Positions 8,787 to 17,912 of a stretch of DNA of 64,000 nucleotides are shown piece by piece. Below the pieces are notes generated by a model. The model had not been told where the DNA came from. It worked only from the letters and a program-made list of their open reading frames with translations, and made no database searches. This DNA is from Pedobacter aquatilis (GTDB lineage: Bacteria > Bacteroidota > Bacteroidia > Sphingobacteriales > Sphingobacteriaceae). The translations under genes and the position numbers were made by a program. The stretch is from assembly GCF_030409415.1 (NCBI RefSeq), contig NZ_JAUFPW010000008.1, positions 124,001 through 188,000 of the forward strand. Direction: 5' to 3'. Numbering within the stretch: the first letter of the stretch is position 1; each line of letters opens with the position of its first letter.

Positions 8787-9800
8787 ATGAATAACACCCC
8801 AATTACATTAAAATTTTTAGCCGAAAAGCTTAAAATGTCAGTTTCTACGGTATCCAAGGCATTAAATAATTATCCAACCATAAACGAGTACACAAAAAAG
8901 CGTGTGCAGGAAATGGCAAAGGAACTTCATTTTACCCCTAATAAATCTGCAATTAATTTAAAAGAACGTAAATCGAGAATAATTGGAATTATACTACCAA
9001 ATTTACTCGATCATTTTTTTACCAGAAGCATTTACGGTGTAGAGCAATTTGCTATGGCAAATGGCTATAATGTTATTATCGGTCAATCTCATGATGATTT
9101 GCAAAAAGAAATACAACTTGCAAACATGCTTTTAAAAAGCAGAGTTGATGGCTTGATAGTTGCAATTTCAAAAAACACACAAGACTTTTCGCATTTCGAT
9201 CAATTTGAAGGTATTGGCACTCCTGTTGTTTATTATACTAGAAACCCAAGTTTTAACCTAAATTGCCATAAAGTTTTAGGCGATACTTTCCAAGGTTGCT
9301 ATCAGGCCACAAAATATCTAATAGAAAGGGGGCACAAAAAAATTGCTTACCTCGGCGGACCTAAGATGAATAACTTTACACACGATCGTTTTAACGGGTA
9401 TATAAATGCCTTGAAAGATAACAATGTGGCTTTCAATGCAGATTTAGTAGCTTATACTGATTTTGATAAGGAAAATACCATTTCCGCAATTCAGAAACTC
9501 TTTGGAAATTTTGACAGCACACCAACCGCATTGGTAGCTTTTAAAGAACAAATACTTTTTGATGCAATAAAATACTTGAGAAGCATTAACCATCCAAAAG
9601 TAACTGATATTGAATGTATAGGATTTGGAAATAGTTCTTTCATTAATTATCTAGATTTACCACCTATTGCATCTGTAGAGGAAAATCCTGAATCAGTTGG
9701 AGAAAATGCTATCAATTTGCTATTAAAACTGATTAACAACGAAATTGAGATAGAAAATTATCAAAAGGTAATGGTATCATGTAAGTTGGTTATTCACTAA
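8787..9800 (+). CDS. LacI-family transcriptional regulator of the glucuronate-use locus
   Basis: The protein has 337 aa from the start chosen here. An N-terminal helix-turn-helix (about 7-27, LKFLAEKLKMSVSTVSKALN) and hinge helix (about 50-60) are followed by a periplasmic-binding-like effector domain (about 62-337). The frame is open to an ATG at 8745, but that lies 5 nt after the operator palindrome and would add 14 residues foreign to the family. The ATG at 8787 gives the normal N-terminus. It is divergent from the GH2-GH30-uxuBA operon, so it probably senses a hexuronate or an intermediate of its breakdown. Confidence 0.92.
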   Translation: MNNTPITLKFLAEKLKMSVSTVSKALNNYPTINEYTKKRVQEMAKELHFTPNKSAINLKERKSRIIGIILPNLLDHFFTRSIYGVEQFAMANGYNVIIGQSHDDLQKEIQLANMLLKSRVDGLIVAISKNTQDFSHFDQFEGIGTPVVYYTRNPSFNLNCHKVLGDTFQGCYQATKYLIERGHKKIAYLGGPKMNNFTHDRFNGYINALKDNNVAFNADLVAYTDFDKENTISAIQKLFGNFDSTPTALVAFKEQILFDAIKYLRSINHPKVTDIECIGFGNSSFINYLDLPPIASVEENPESVGENAINLLLKLINNEIEIENYQKVMVSCKLVIH

Positions 9801-9830
9801 TATTTCAAACTTTTAGCGTTGATAAAAATC

Positions 9831-9862
9831 TTTGTCTGGAGTTTTAAATAGCCGTATATTGC
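9831..9862 (+). promoter_or_regulatory. Promoter of the MBL-fold hydrolase gene
   Basis: TTTG (9831-9834), a 20-nt spacer and TATATTGC (9855-9862, 7 of 8 to TAnnTTTG) form a near-ideal Bacteroidota promoter. The start codon at 9870 begins 7 nt after the -7 box, so the transcript would have almost no 5' leader. Confidence 0.65.
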
Positions 9863-9869
9863 AAAAATA

Positions 9870-10706
9870 ATGGCATTATACTTTTCTTCACTAAATTCTG
9901 GCAGCAATGGCAATTGCTATTACATCGGCAACGAAAATGAGGCTGTTTTAATAGATGTTGGCATCTCTTGTAAAGAACTGGAGAAAAGAATGTATCGCTG
10001 TGGATTAGACATCCAAAAAGTAAAAGCAATTTTTATCTCACACGAGCATAGCGACCATATAAAAGGGTTATTAGTATTTTCTAAAAAGTATAATTTACCT
10101 GTTTACATCACGAGAAATACTTTAATTAACAGTAGGCTTGCCTTAGATTCAAATAACGTTATTTCTTTCAGCCATTTGGAAACTATTAAAATCGGTGGTT
10201 TGAAGATTTTAGGTTTTTCAAAGCATCATGATGCTGCAGATCCATTTAGCTTTACCATTGAATATAATAATACCAAAGTTGGCGTATTTACTGATATTGG
10301 TACAGTGTGTGATAGATTAATTACACAATTTAGAAACTGTAACGCTGCATTTTTAGAAGCTAACTACGATATCGAAATGCTAGAAAATGGCAGCTATCCA
10401 TATTACCTCAAGAAAAGAATTCGAGGTGGTAAAGGTCACCTTTCAAATACCGAGGCCCTGGATTTATTTGTAAAGCATAAACCTGATTACATGAGCCACC
10501 TTTTGCTCAGCCATTTATCAAAAGATAATAACTGCCCTGATCTAGTAGAAAAACTTTTTAAAGCAGTAGCTGATAAAACTTTTATAGCTGTTGCTTCCCG
10601 TTATCAGGAAAGTGAAATATACTTCACAGCAAATCCAATTAATTTAGAAACTGAATATAGTTTCAATCCTCTCCTTCATCAACCAGCACAACTCAATTTA
10701 TTTTAA
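9870..10706 (+). CDS. MBL-fold metallo-hydrolase (YycJ/WalJ-like)
   Basis: The 278-aa protein has a single metallo-beta-lactamase fold. The metal motif HEHSDH lies at 58-63, after the typical first strand region (LNSGSNGNCYYIG, VLIDVGISCKELE). Further metal ligands are likely in the later His residues (KHHDAADPF, LLSHLSKDN). The pattern fits the YycJ/WalJ branch, cytosolic enzymes linked to nucleic acid processing and the cell cycle in other phyla. The substrate here is unknown. It is monocistronic, with its own promoter and terminator, and unlinked in function to its neighbours. Confidence 0.85.
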   Translation: MALYFSSLNSGSNGNCYYIGNENEAVLIDVGISCKELEKRMYRCGLDIQKVKAIFISHEHSDHIKGLLVFSKKYNLPVYITRNTLINSRLALDSNNVISFSHLETIKIGGLKILGFSKHHDAADPFSFTIEYNNTKVGVFTDIGTVCDRLITQFRNCNAAFLEANYDIEMLENGSYPYYLKKRIRGGKGHLSNTEALDLFVKHKPDYMSHLLLSHLSKDNNCPDLVEKLFKAVADKTFIAVASRYQESEIYFTANPINLETEYSFNPLLHQPAQLNLF

Positions 10707-10798
10707 AAATACTTGCTTTTAGGTATTGTTTAATCGTGTGTATTTTATGAGGTTTGTGCTGTTAGATAAATCAACGGGACGATTTAAATTAACGCTAG

Positions 10799-10829
10799 AA
10801 GAGATTAATTAATTTTAATCTCTTTTTTT
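10799..10829 (+). terminator. Terminator after the MBL-fold gene
   Basis: A perfect 9-bp stem AGAGATTAA/TTAATCTCT (10800-10823) with a 6-nt loop runs straight into seven T residues. It is an intrinsic terminator about 95 nt after the stop codon. Confidence 0.85.
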
Positions 10830-10890
10830 AAAACAAATTATTTTGTTGTTGGTTATATATAAACTTCATAAATAGTTTGTTTGGTTTATT

Positions 10891-10912
10891 GGGGCTTATG
10901 GATTTAAGCCCC
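10891..10912 (+). terminator. Second hairpin downstream of the MBL-fold gene
   Basis: A perfect 8-bp GC-rich stem GGGGCTTA/TAAGCCCC with a 6-nt loop is followed by TTTCTCTT. The T run is poor, so it may be a back-up terminator or a structural element of a small RNA lying between 10830 and 10912. Confidence 0.45.
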
Positions 10913-11055
10913 TTTCTCTTGTCCAACAACATTCAGTGATAAATTTTATATAGTTTTATATCAATTTGCTATATTTGACATATATTATTTATTAGAAAAT
11001 CAATTAAATAATATTGGTTATCTTATGATTATAATCATTAAGACAACCACAACCC

Positions 11056-11088
11056 TTTACATTACTGCTAATCTATATTATAATTTTG
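11056..11088 (+). promoter_or_regulatory. Candidate promoter of the NRPS-PKS cluster
   Basis: TTTA (11056-11059), a 21-nt spacer and TAATTTTG (11081-11088, exact match to TAnnTTTG) lie about 240 nt before the first NRPS-PKS gene. A second perfect -7 box, TATATTTG at 10970-10977, has no good -33 partner. Either could drive the cluster. Confidence 0.45.
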
Positions 11089-11328
11089 TATATTATCAGA
11101 GTAAATTTAAGTCAACAACTCTCAAACCATGACTGCAAACTCCAAAAAAGGAAATCGAAAGCCTGTTTTTTTTCGCTTTCCAGATCCATAACACGTATTA
11201 CTTAGTTATACTGACGATGTGACTTTTAGTCGTGCAACTAATTACAAACAGAAGTTTCACCCAGACTATAATTATATTTAAGGTTTTCCTTATATATTTA
11301 TCTAACAATCATATTTTATCACTCTGCC
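11089..11328 (+). other. 240-nt leader before the NRPS-PKS cluster, with a 20-codon ORF
   Basis: No full gene lies here. At 11129-11191 there is an ATG-initiated 20-codon ORF encoding MTANSKKGNRKPVFFRFPDP, basic and ending in aromatic/Pro residues. It overlaps an imperfect hairpin (GAAAGC/GCTTTC, about 11156-11180) with an internal run of eight T. A second weak hairpin lies around 11214-11236. This may be a regulatory leader, or simply untranslated sequence. The rest of 10913-11055 is AT-rich, with only the promoter candidates noted. Confidence 0.3.
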
Positions 11329-14300
11329 ATGAGTAGTAACAACACTATAATAAATCTATTTTCTGAACAGGCTAAAAAATATCCTGATAGAATAGCTTTG
11401 ACTTTTGGTGACAATACTATCACATACAAACAACTCAATTTAAAATCAGATCAATTTGCAGAATATCTTTTGGCAAATGGTGCCAGCTATGGAAACATAA
11501 TTCCTATTTGCATTAACAGATCGCTGGAAATGGTGATTAGTATAATTGCAATTATGAAGTGTGGTTGTGCCTACGCCCCTATCGATCCAAATTATCCTGT
11601 TGATAGGATAAACTATATAATTGAGGATTGCGGAAGTGATTTTGTTGTGAGCAATAACGATAGTAGTAAAAAATTTAAAACTAAAGCAGTATTAGTTGAT
11701 GATTTTTTTACAATAAATAATCGATCCTCAGGCAGTTTTAGTAGAGAAAGCGTAATTGATACTACTCTTGCCTATGTAATTTACACTTCTGGCACTACAG
11801 GTAGGCCAAAAGGTGTAATGGTAGAGCATCGCTCGATATATAGTTACATCACTAATCAATCGGCATATTTTGGAATAAAGGCTGAAGAAAGAATAGTTCA
11901 ATTTTCTAACTATTGTTTTGACGCCTCTATCGAACAAATTTTCCTTGCCTTAACAAATGGGGCAAATTTGTTTATAATAACGGAGGAATTGTTAGCTAAC
12001 ATTGAATCTTTCACGAGCTTTTTAGAAACAAATAAAATTACGCATTTACATGCTACTCCAGGCTTTATAGAAAATATTGAGCCAAAAGCAGTTACAGGTC
12101 TTAAAAGAATAGTGTCAGCCGGAGATATCTGCAAAAAAGAGCTTTACAGAAAGTGGCGCAATAAGGTAAATTTTTATAATAAATACGGCCCTACAGAAAC
12201 TACCATATCTGTTTTGGAATGTTTATGTTCAGATGATATACTAACAGGTAGTAATTCATTACCTATTGGTAAGCCAATATCTGGTGTAACAATTTATCTG
12301 CTTGATGAAAACTTAAATCAGGTAGACAATACTCAAGTAGGTGAAATTTATGTCGGTGGTATTCAAGTTACCCGTGGTTACCTAAATAAAGCAGACTTAA
12401 CTTCTAAAAACTTTATTGCAAGTCCTTTTGACAACAATGAGCGACTATATAAAACTGGCGATTTAGCAAGACAGCTTGAAGATGGGAACATTGAATTTAA
12501 TGGAAGAATTGATGATCAGGTAAAAATTCGTGGCTACAGGATTGAACTTTCAGAAATTGAGAATACACTCCGTGAAGCACCGAATGTTAAACAATCAGTT
12601 GTTGTTGTTCAGCACGATGAAGTTGCAGGGAAGCGTCTGGTGGCTTATATCGTACCAGAAGAGCAATACGATAAAAATGATGTTTTGTTCCATTTAAGAG
12701 GTAAACTTCCAGAATACATGATACCTCAATTTTTCATCACATTGAATAGCATACCATTAACGTCTAATGGTAAAATTGATAAGGGCGTATTACCAATACC
12801 AGATGTAACTTCACTTTTAGCAAATGTGTTTGTAGCAGCAGAAAGTGAAACAGAAAAGACTATTTCAACAATTTGGAAAAGCTTACTAAATGTTTCGAGT
12901 GTTGGAAAAACAGATAATTTTTTTGAGTTAGGTGGAAATTCCTTACTAGCACAAAAGTTTATTATTAATTTAGGTGAGTTAGGAAAAAAATTACCAGTTG
13001 TAAAATTATACCAACACCCTACTATTGAACATATTGCTGCGTTCTTGGATGGCTCTATTGTTAAACCAAATCTCATCAGAAGGAAAAAATTAAGCAATAC
13101 CAATGATAATGAAATCGCTATTATTGGTATGGCTACTCGTGTTCCAGGTGCAGATAATGTTCAGGAATTTTGGAATAATCTTATAAATGCAAAGGAGACC
13201 GTTCATTATTTTTCAGAGAATGAATTAGACATTAGTATATCTGCTGAATTAAAAAATGACAGCAGGTATGTTAAAGCAAGAGGTATTATAAATGAGCCAA
13301 AAAGTTTTGACCCTGATTTTTTTGGAATCAACCCGAAACTTGCGGCACTTATGGATCCACAACAAAGAATATTTTTGGAGGTTGCATGGGAAGCACTCGA
13401 ACAGTGCAATCATGTACCTGCAAAATATGAAGGTTCTATTGGGGTATATGCCGGCTGCAGATTCAATACTTACTATACACATAATGTATTATCCAATAAA
13501 GAACTTATCGAAAATATTGGCGCTTTTCAAGTTGGAACGGTTAGCGATAAAGACTATTTAGCAACGCGAACTGCCTACGCTTTAAATCTAAATGGTCCGG
13601 CAGTAAATATTCAATCTGCATGTTCAACATCCTTACTAGCTGTTGCACAAGCCGTACAAAGCATTCGAGCCGGGCAATGTGATGTTGCAATAGCTGGAGG
13701 TTCAGCAATGCTAGTTCCGATAAATAGTGGTCATATTTATCAGGATGGTGCAATGTTAAGTGAAGATGGGCACAGTAGGGTTTTCGATGAAAGTGCTGCA
13801 GGCACCGTTTTTAGTGATGGTGCGGGTGTTGTTATTCTTAAAAGCAAATCGCAGGCGATATTAGATGGGGATTTGATTTATGCGGTTGTTAAGGGTGTTG
13901 GACTTAGCAACGATGGTAGCAGAAAGGGCAGTTTTACAGCACCAAGTTCAGAAGGACAAGCGAATGCAATTCTAATGGCAATTAATGATGGCGCTATTGC
14001 CCCTTCAGAAATTACTTATATCGAAGCTCATGGAACGGCTACTCCTCTTGGCGATCCGATTGAAATCGAGGGTCTGAATCTTGCATTTGGGCAACAACTG
14101 AAAAAACAATATTGTGCTATCGGATCTGTTAAAAGTAACCTGGGTCATCTTACGGCAGCTTCTGGCGTAATCGGTTTAATAAAAACGGCATTGTCAATCC
14201 ATCATAAACAAATCCCACCATCGATAAATTATCAAAAACCTAACCCAAACATTGATTTTGAAAACAGCCCATTTTACGTTAACTCAACATTAAAAAACTG

Positions 14301-17300
14301 GGAAACTCAGAAGAAAATTGCCGGTGTTAGTTCATTTGGTGTAGGTGGTACAAACGTACATGTTATATTAGAAGGATTTGAAACTAAACAAAGCTTAAGT
14401 TCTGTATCGAGGCCTGTGCAATTATTGGCAATTTCTGCAAAAAATGAAACCAGCCTAAATAATTATGGTATAAGTCTTGCTAAATATTTAACGCAAGGAA
14501 ATCGAGCACTGTTACCAGATATTGCTTACACTTTAAATGTATTCAGGCATCATTTTAATTACCGAAAATTTGTAGTAGCGGATAAAGACGATGGTATTGT
14601 TGAGCAATTAAGTAATCTTTCGGTTTTAAGCGGACTTGGAAAAAAAATTACAAAAAGCATAAAAGAAGTAGTTTTTATGTTTCCAGGGCAAGGCTCGCAG
14701 TTCCTAAATATGGGAAAGGCTTTATATGAGCATGAATCTGTTTTCAAAAATGCCATGGATGAATGTAACGCTATATTAAAACTTCATATTAACGAAGATT
14801 TATTATCCATCATTTATCCCGAGGAGATTACTGACGCAGCAGAAAACAAACTTAAGAATACTCGATACAGCCAGCCTGCTTTATTTATGTTAGGTTATTC
14901 ATTGGCAAAATTATGGATGAGCTGGGGCGTTTATCCTTCCGCATTTATCGGCCATAGTATCGGGGAATTTGTTGCTGCATACTTTTCAGGAATACTAAAT
15001 CTTCAAGATGCCTTAAAGATTATTTCAAAAAGGGGTTTTTTAATGAGTGAATTACCCGAAGGTAGTATGCTATCTGTTAGAGCAAAATTAGAGGATATTA
15101 ATGACATACTACCTGAAAAAGTCTCAATTGCAGCTATAAATTCTGCTGACTTACTAGTTTTAGCGGGAGAAAGTTCAAGCATATCTTATTTTTCGAAGAA
15201 GTTAGATGGATTAAATGTTGCCAATAAGTTGCTGCAAACCAGCCATGCTTTCCATTCGTACATGATGGATGATGTAGTTGAGCCATTTAAGGCATCTTTT
15301 ACAGAACTTAAATTAAATAATCCCCTTATTCCAATATATTCAACAGTTACAGGTCATATTCTTTCTGATGATGAAGCTACAGATGCATCTTATTGGGCAA
15401 ATCATCTGCGTGCTACAGTTAACTTCGAGAAAGCTGCAGGTCGGCTTATTGATGACAATTCCGATAAGGCGTTTATTGAAATGGGGCCAGGAAATGCAAC
15501 AAGTACATTTATCCGTCAACATAGATTAGGAAAGAACTGTACAATTATATCATCCTTAGATTTTCCAAAAAAAGAACAAACGGCCCATCATTCGATTTTA
15601 AGTGCTGTTGGAAATTTATGGATAAATGGTTTTGATTTTAACTGGAAACTTTTTTATCAAACCGAGAGCAGAGCTAAAGTATATGATTTACCTACATATG
15701 CTTTCAACAAATCAGAATATTGGGTAGAACCAGTGCATTTTGCGAATCTTAATACATCGATTCCTAATTTCCAAAACATTAAAACCGAACAGAATAAACC
15801 TTTACCAATAATGAGAAAGCAAGCATTAATAAAGCAAGTAAAAGATATCCTAGAGAATGCTTCGGGCTTTGAAATGGATAATGTTACACCGGATATGACC
15901 TTTATAGAAATTGGATTAGATTCGTTACTACTTACCCAAGTTGCACTTATTTTAAAAAAACAGTTCTCTTTGCCTATAACTTTCAGACAGTTGAATGAAG
16001 AGTTTGGAACATTAGATTTATTAACAAACTATCTCGATGCAAATTTACCAGTTGATGCGGTATCTGTTTTAGGGACACCTCAACAGCAAAATTATAGTGT
16101 TCAAAATAACAATCAAATCGCATTTAATCAAACCGTATCGAATAATTCCGTTGTTAATGGTTCAGCGTTGGATTTGATTGGGCAACAATTGCAGTTATTG
16201 GGCATGCAGATTTCCCTACTGCAGAACAACAATCAAAATCAGGTTGTTCAAAATAATGCTCAAGTATCTGCAACTCAACCAACCAAAGCAATTCCCACGC
16301 CTAGTCTTAAACCAACTTCTGATTTAACTCCTGAAGAAGAAATTGAAATAAAAAAACCTTTCGGTGCAGCTGCCAGAATTGAAAAGCAATCGGCTGCTCT
16401 AAATGATAGGCAAACAAAATATCTTGCTGATTTAACTACAAGATATACTGAAAAAACTAAAGCCAGTAAGAACTACACTCAAGAACATCGTCCACATATG
16501 GCAGATCCTAGAGTTGTTTCTGGATTTAAACCTGCCACCAAGGAACTCGTTTATTCAATTGTAATTAACAAATCCAAGGGAAGCCGTATTTGGGACATCG
16601 ATGGTAATGAATATATCGATGCATTAAACGGGTTTGGCTCGAATATGTTAGGTTATCAACCGGATTTTATCAAAAATGCGCTTATAGATCAAATTGAAAA
16701 AGGTTATGAAATAGGTCCGCAGCATGAACTGGCAGGAGAAGTTTCGAAACTCATCTGTGAATTCACAAATTTTGACAGGGCTGGATTATGTAATACAGGC
16801 TCTGAAGCTGTTTTAGGTGCAATGCGTATCGCAAGAACGGTAACTGGCCGGTCTACTATTGTAGCTTTTACAGGTTCATATCATGGTATTGCAGATGAGG
16901 TAATAGTTCGAGGAAGCAAGAAACTTAAAACTTTCCCTGCTGCTCCTGGAATTTTGCCATCGGCCGTTCAAAATATGTTGATTTTGGATTATGGAACTGA
17001 AGAATCTTTAAAAATTATTGAAGAACGTGCCAATGATATTGCTGCAGTTTTGGTAGAACCAATACAAAGTCGCAGAGCGGATTTTCAACCTATCGATTTC
17101 TTAAAAAAACTTAGGAAAATTACAGAAGATTCCGAAACCGTATTAATTTTTGATGAAGTAATTTCCGGATTTAGGTTTCATCCAGCTGGTGTACAAGGTT
17201 TATTTGGGATACAAGCAGATTTAGGAACTTATGGAAAAGTTGCCGGTGGCGGTATATCAATCGGAATTATTGCCGGTAAAAAGAAATATATGGATGCGCT

Positions 17301-17889
17301 TGATGGTGGTTTCTGGCAGTTCGGAGATGATTCAATTCCAGAAATTGGCGTAACTTATTTTGCTGGTACTTTTGTCAGACATCCATTAGCCCTGGCAACC
17401 GCTAAGGCATCTTTAAATTATTTAAAGAAAATGGGTCCGCAATTACAGGAAAACCTAAATGCTAATGGAACATATGTTGCTAATACAATTAATGCACTTT
17501 GCCGTAAATTAAATGTCCCAATGTTTGTAGCACAATTTGGTTCATTGTGGAGAATTAAATTTATTGAGGAATATCCTTACACTGAATTATTTTTTACGCT
17601 AATGCGTTTGAAGGGTATCCATATTTTAGAAGGTTTTGCGTGTTTTTTAACAACCGCTCATTCCAACAGTGATATTCAGCTAATCATTAAATGTTTTGAA
17701 GAAAGTTTGATTGAGTTAAAAGAAGTAGGATTTATACCTGAATATAAACACCCAGATGTAGAAAATGCTGTGGTTGATTTAAATCATCCACCGGCTCCAA
17801 ACGCAAGGTTAGGTAAAGACAAAGATGGTAATCCCGCTTGGTTTGTAAAAGATGAAACAAATCCAAGTAAATACCTTCAAGTAAATTAA
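11329..17889 (+). CDS. Hybrid NRPS-PKS: A-PCP-KS-AT-ACP-aminotransferase
   Basis: The 2186-aa protein starts directly with an adenylation domain (about 1-490; YTSGTTGRPKG near 151, FDAS near 197, YGPTETT near 286). With no condensation domain ahead, it is an initiation module. A carrier domain follows (GGNS, Ser538). The ketosynthase has Cys765 (ACSTS), His901 (EAHGT) and His940 (SNLGH). The acyltransferase has GHSIGE (Ser1210) and HAFH (1306-1309), the malonyl-CoA type. A second carrier has Ser1532 (GLDSL). A Q/N-rich linker (about 1583-1670) leads to a class-III PLP aminotransferase (about 1690-2160, PLP Lys1970). No reductase or dehydratase domain is present, so the beta-keto thioester goes straight to transamination. 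Expected product: a beta-amino (3,4-diamino) acyl-ACP. It lies 23 nt before the next NRPS gene, which should accept this chain. Confidence 0.95.
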   Translation: MSSNNTIINLFSEQAKKYPDRIALTFGDNTITYKQLNLKSDQFAEYLLANGASYGNIIPICINRSLEMVISIIAIMKCGCAYAPIDPNYPVDRINYIIEDCGSDFVVSNNDSSKKFKTKAVLVDDFFTINNRSSGSFSRESVIDTTLAYVIYTSGTTGRPKGVMVEHRSIYSYITNQSAYFGIKAEERIVQFSNYCFDASIEQIFLALTNGANLFIITEELLANIESFTSFLETNKITHLHATPGFIENIEPKAVTGLKRIVSAGDICKKELYRKWRNKVNFYNKYGPTETTISVLECLCSDDILTGSNSLPIGKPISGVTIYLLDENLNQVDNTQVGEIYVGGIQVTRGYLNKADLTSKNFIASPFDNNERLYKTGDLARQLEDGNIEFNGRIDDQVKIRGYRIELSEIENTLREAPNVKQSVVVVQHDEVAGKRLVAYIVPEEQYDKNDVLFHLRGKLPEYMIPQFFITLNSIPLTSNGKIDKGVLPIPDVTSLLANVFVAAESETEKTISTIWKSLLNVSSVGKTDNFFELGGNSLLAQKFIINLGELGKKLPVVKLYQHPTIEHIAAFLDGSIVKPNLIRRKKLSNTNDNEIAIIGMATRVPGADNVQEFWNNLINAKETVHYFSENELDISISAELKNDSRYVKARGIINEPKSFDPDFFGINPKLAALMDPQQRIFLEVAWEALEQCNHVPAKYEGSIGVYAGCRFNTYYTHNVLSNKELIENIGAFQVGTVSDKDYLATRTAYALNLNGPAVNIQSACSTSLLAVAQAVQSIRAGQCDVAIAGGSAMLVPINSGHIYQDGAMLSEDGHSRVFDESAAGTVFSDGAGVVILKSKSQAILDGDLIYAVVKGVGLSNDGSRKGSFTAPSSEGQANAILMAINDGAIAPSEITYIEAHGTATPLGDPIEIEGLNLAFGQQLKKQYCAIGSVKSNLGHLTAASGVIGLIKTALSIHHKQIPPSINYQKPNPNIDFENSPFYVNSTLKNWETQKKIAGVSSFGVGGTNVHVILEGFETKQSLSSVSRPVQLLAISAKNETSLNNYGISLAKYLTQGNRALLPDIAYTLNVFRHHFNYRKFVVADKDDGIVEQLSNLSVLSGLGKKITKSIKEVVFMFPGQGSQFLNMGKALYEHESVFKNAMDECNAILKLHINEDLLSIIYPEEITDAAENKLKNTRYSQPALFMLGYSLAKLWMSWGVYPSAFIGHSIGEFVAAYFSGILNLQDALKIISKRGFLMSELPEGSMLSVRAKLEDINDILPEKVSIAAINSADLLVLAGESSSISYFSKKLDGLNVANKLLQTSHAFHSYMMDDVVEPFKASFTELKLNNPLIPIYSTVTGHILSDDEATDASYWANHLRATVNFEKAAGRLIDDNSDKAFIEMGPGNATSTFIRQHRLGKNCTIISSLDFPKKEQTAHHSILSAVGNLWINGFDFNWKLFYQTESRAKVYDLPTYAFNKSEYWVEPVHFANLNTSIPNFQNIKTEQNKPLPIMRKQALIKQVKDILENASGFEMDNVTPDMTFIEIGLDSLLLTQVALILKKQFSLPITFRQLNEEFGTLDLLTNYLDANLPVDAVSVLGTPQQQNYSVQNNNQIAFNQTVSNNSVVNGSALDLIGQQLQLLGMQISLLQNNNQNQVVQNNAQVSATQPTKAIPTPSLKPTSDLTPEEEIEIKKPFGAAARIEKQSAALNDRQTKYLADLTTRYTEKTKASKNYTQEHRPHMADPRVVSGFKPATKELVYSIVINKSKGSRIWDIDGNEYIDALNGFGSNMLGYQPDFIKNALIDQIEKGYEIGPQHELAGEVSKLICEFTNFDRAGLCNTGSEAVLGAMRIARTVTGRSTIVAFTGSYHGIADEVIVRGSKKLKTFPAAPGILPSAVQNMLILDYGTEESLKIIEERANDIAAVLVEPIQSRRADFQPIDFLKKLRKITEDSETVLIFDEVISGFRFHPAGVQGLFGIQADLGTYGKVAGGGISIGIIAGKKKYMDALDGGFWQFGDDSIPEIGVTYFAGTFVRHPLALATAKASLNYLKKMGPQLQENLNANGTYVANTINALCRKLNVPMFVAQFGSLWRIKFIEEYPYTELFFTLMRLKGIHILEGFACFLTTAHSNSDIQLIIKCFEESLIELKEVGFIPEYKHPDVENAVVDLNHPPAPNARLGKDKDGNPAWFVKDETNPSKYLQVN

Positions 17890-17912
17890 ATATATAAATA
17901 TAAATTACAATC

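Noticed and set aside
13206..13561. Frames antisense to or overlapping the NRPS-PKS gene
   Set aside because: They have no family resemblance, and the plus-strand frame encodes continuous ketosynthase motifs across the same bases.
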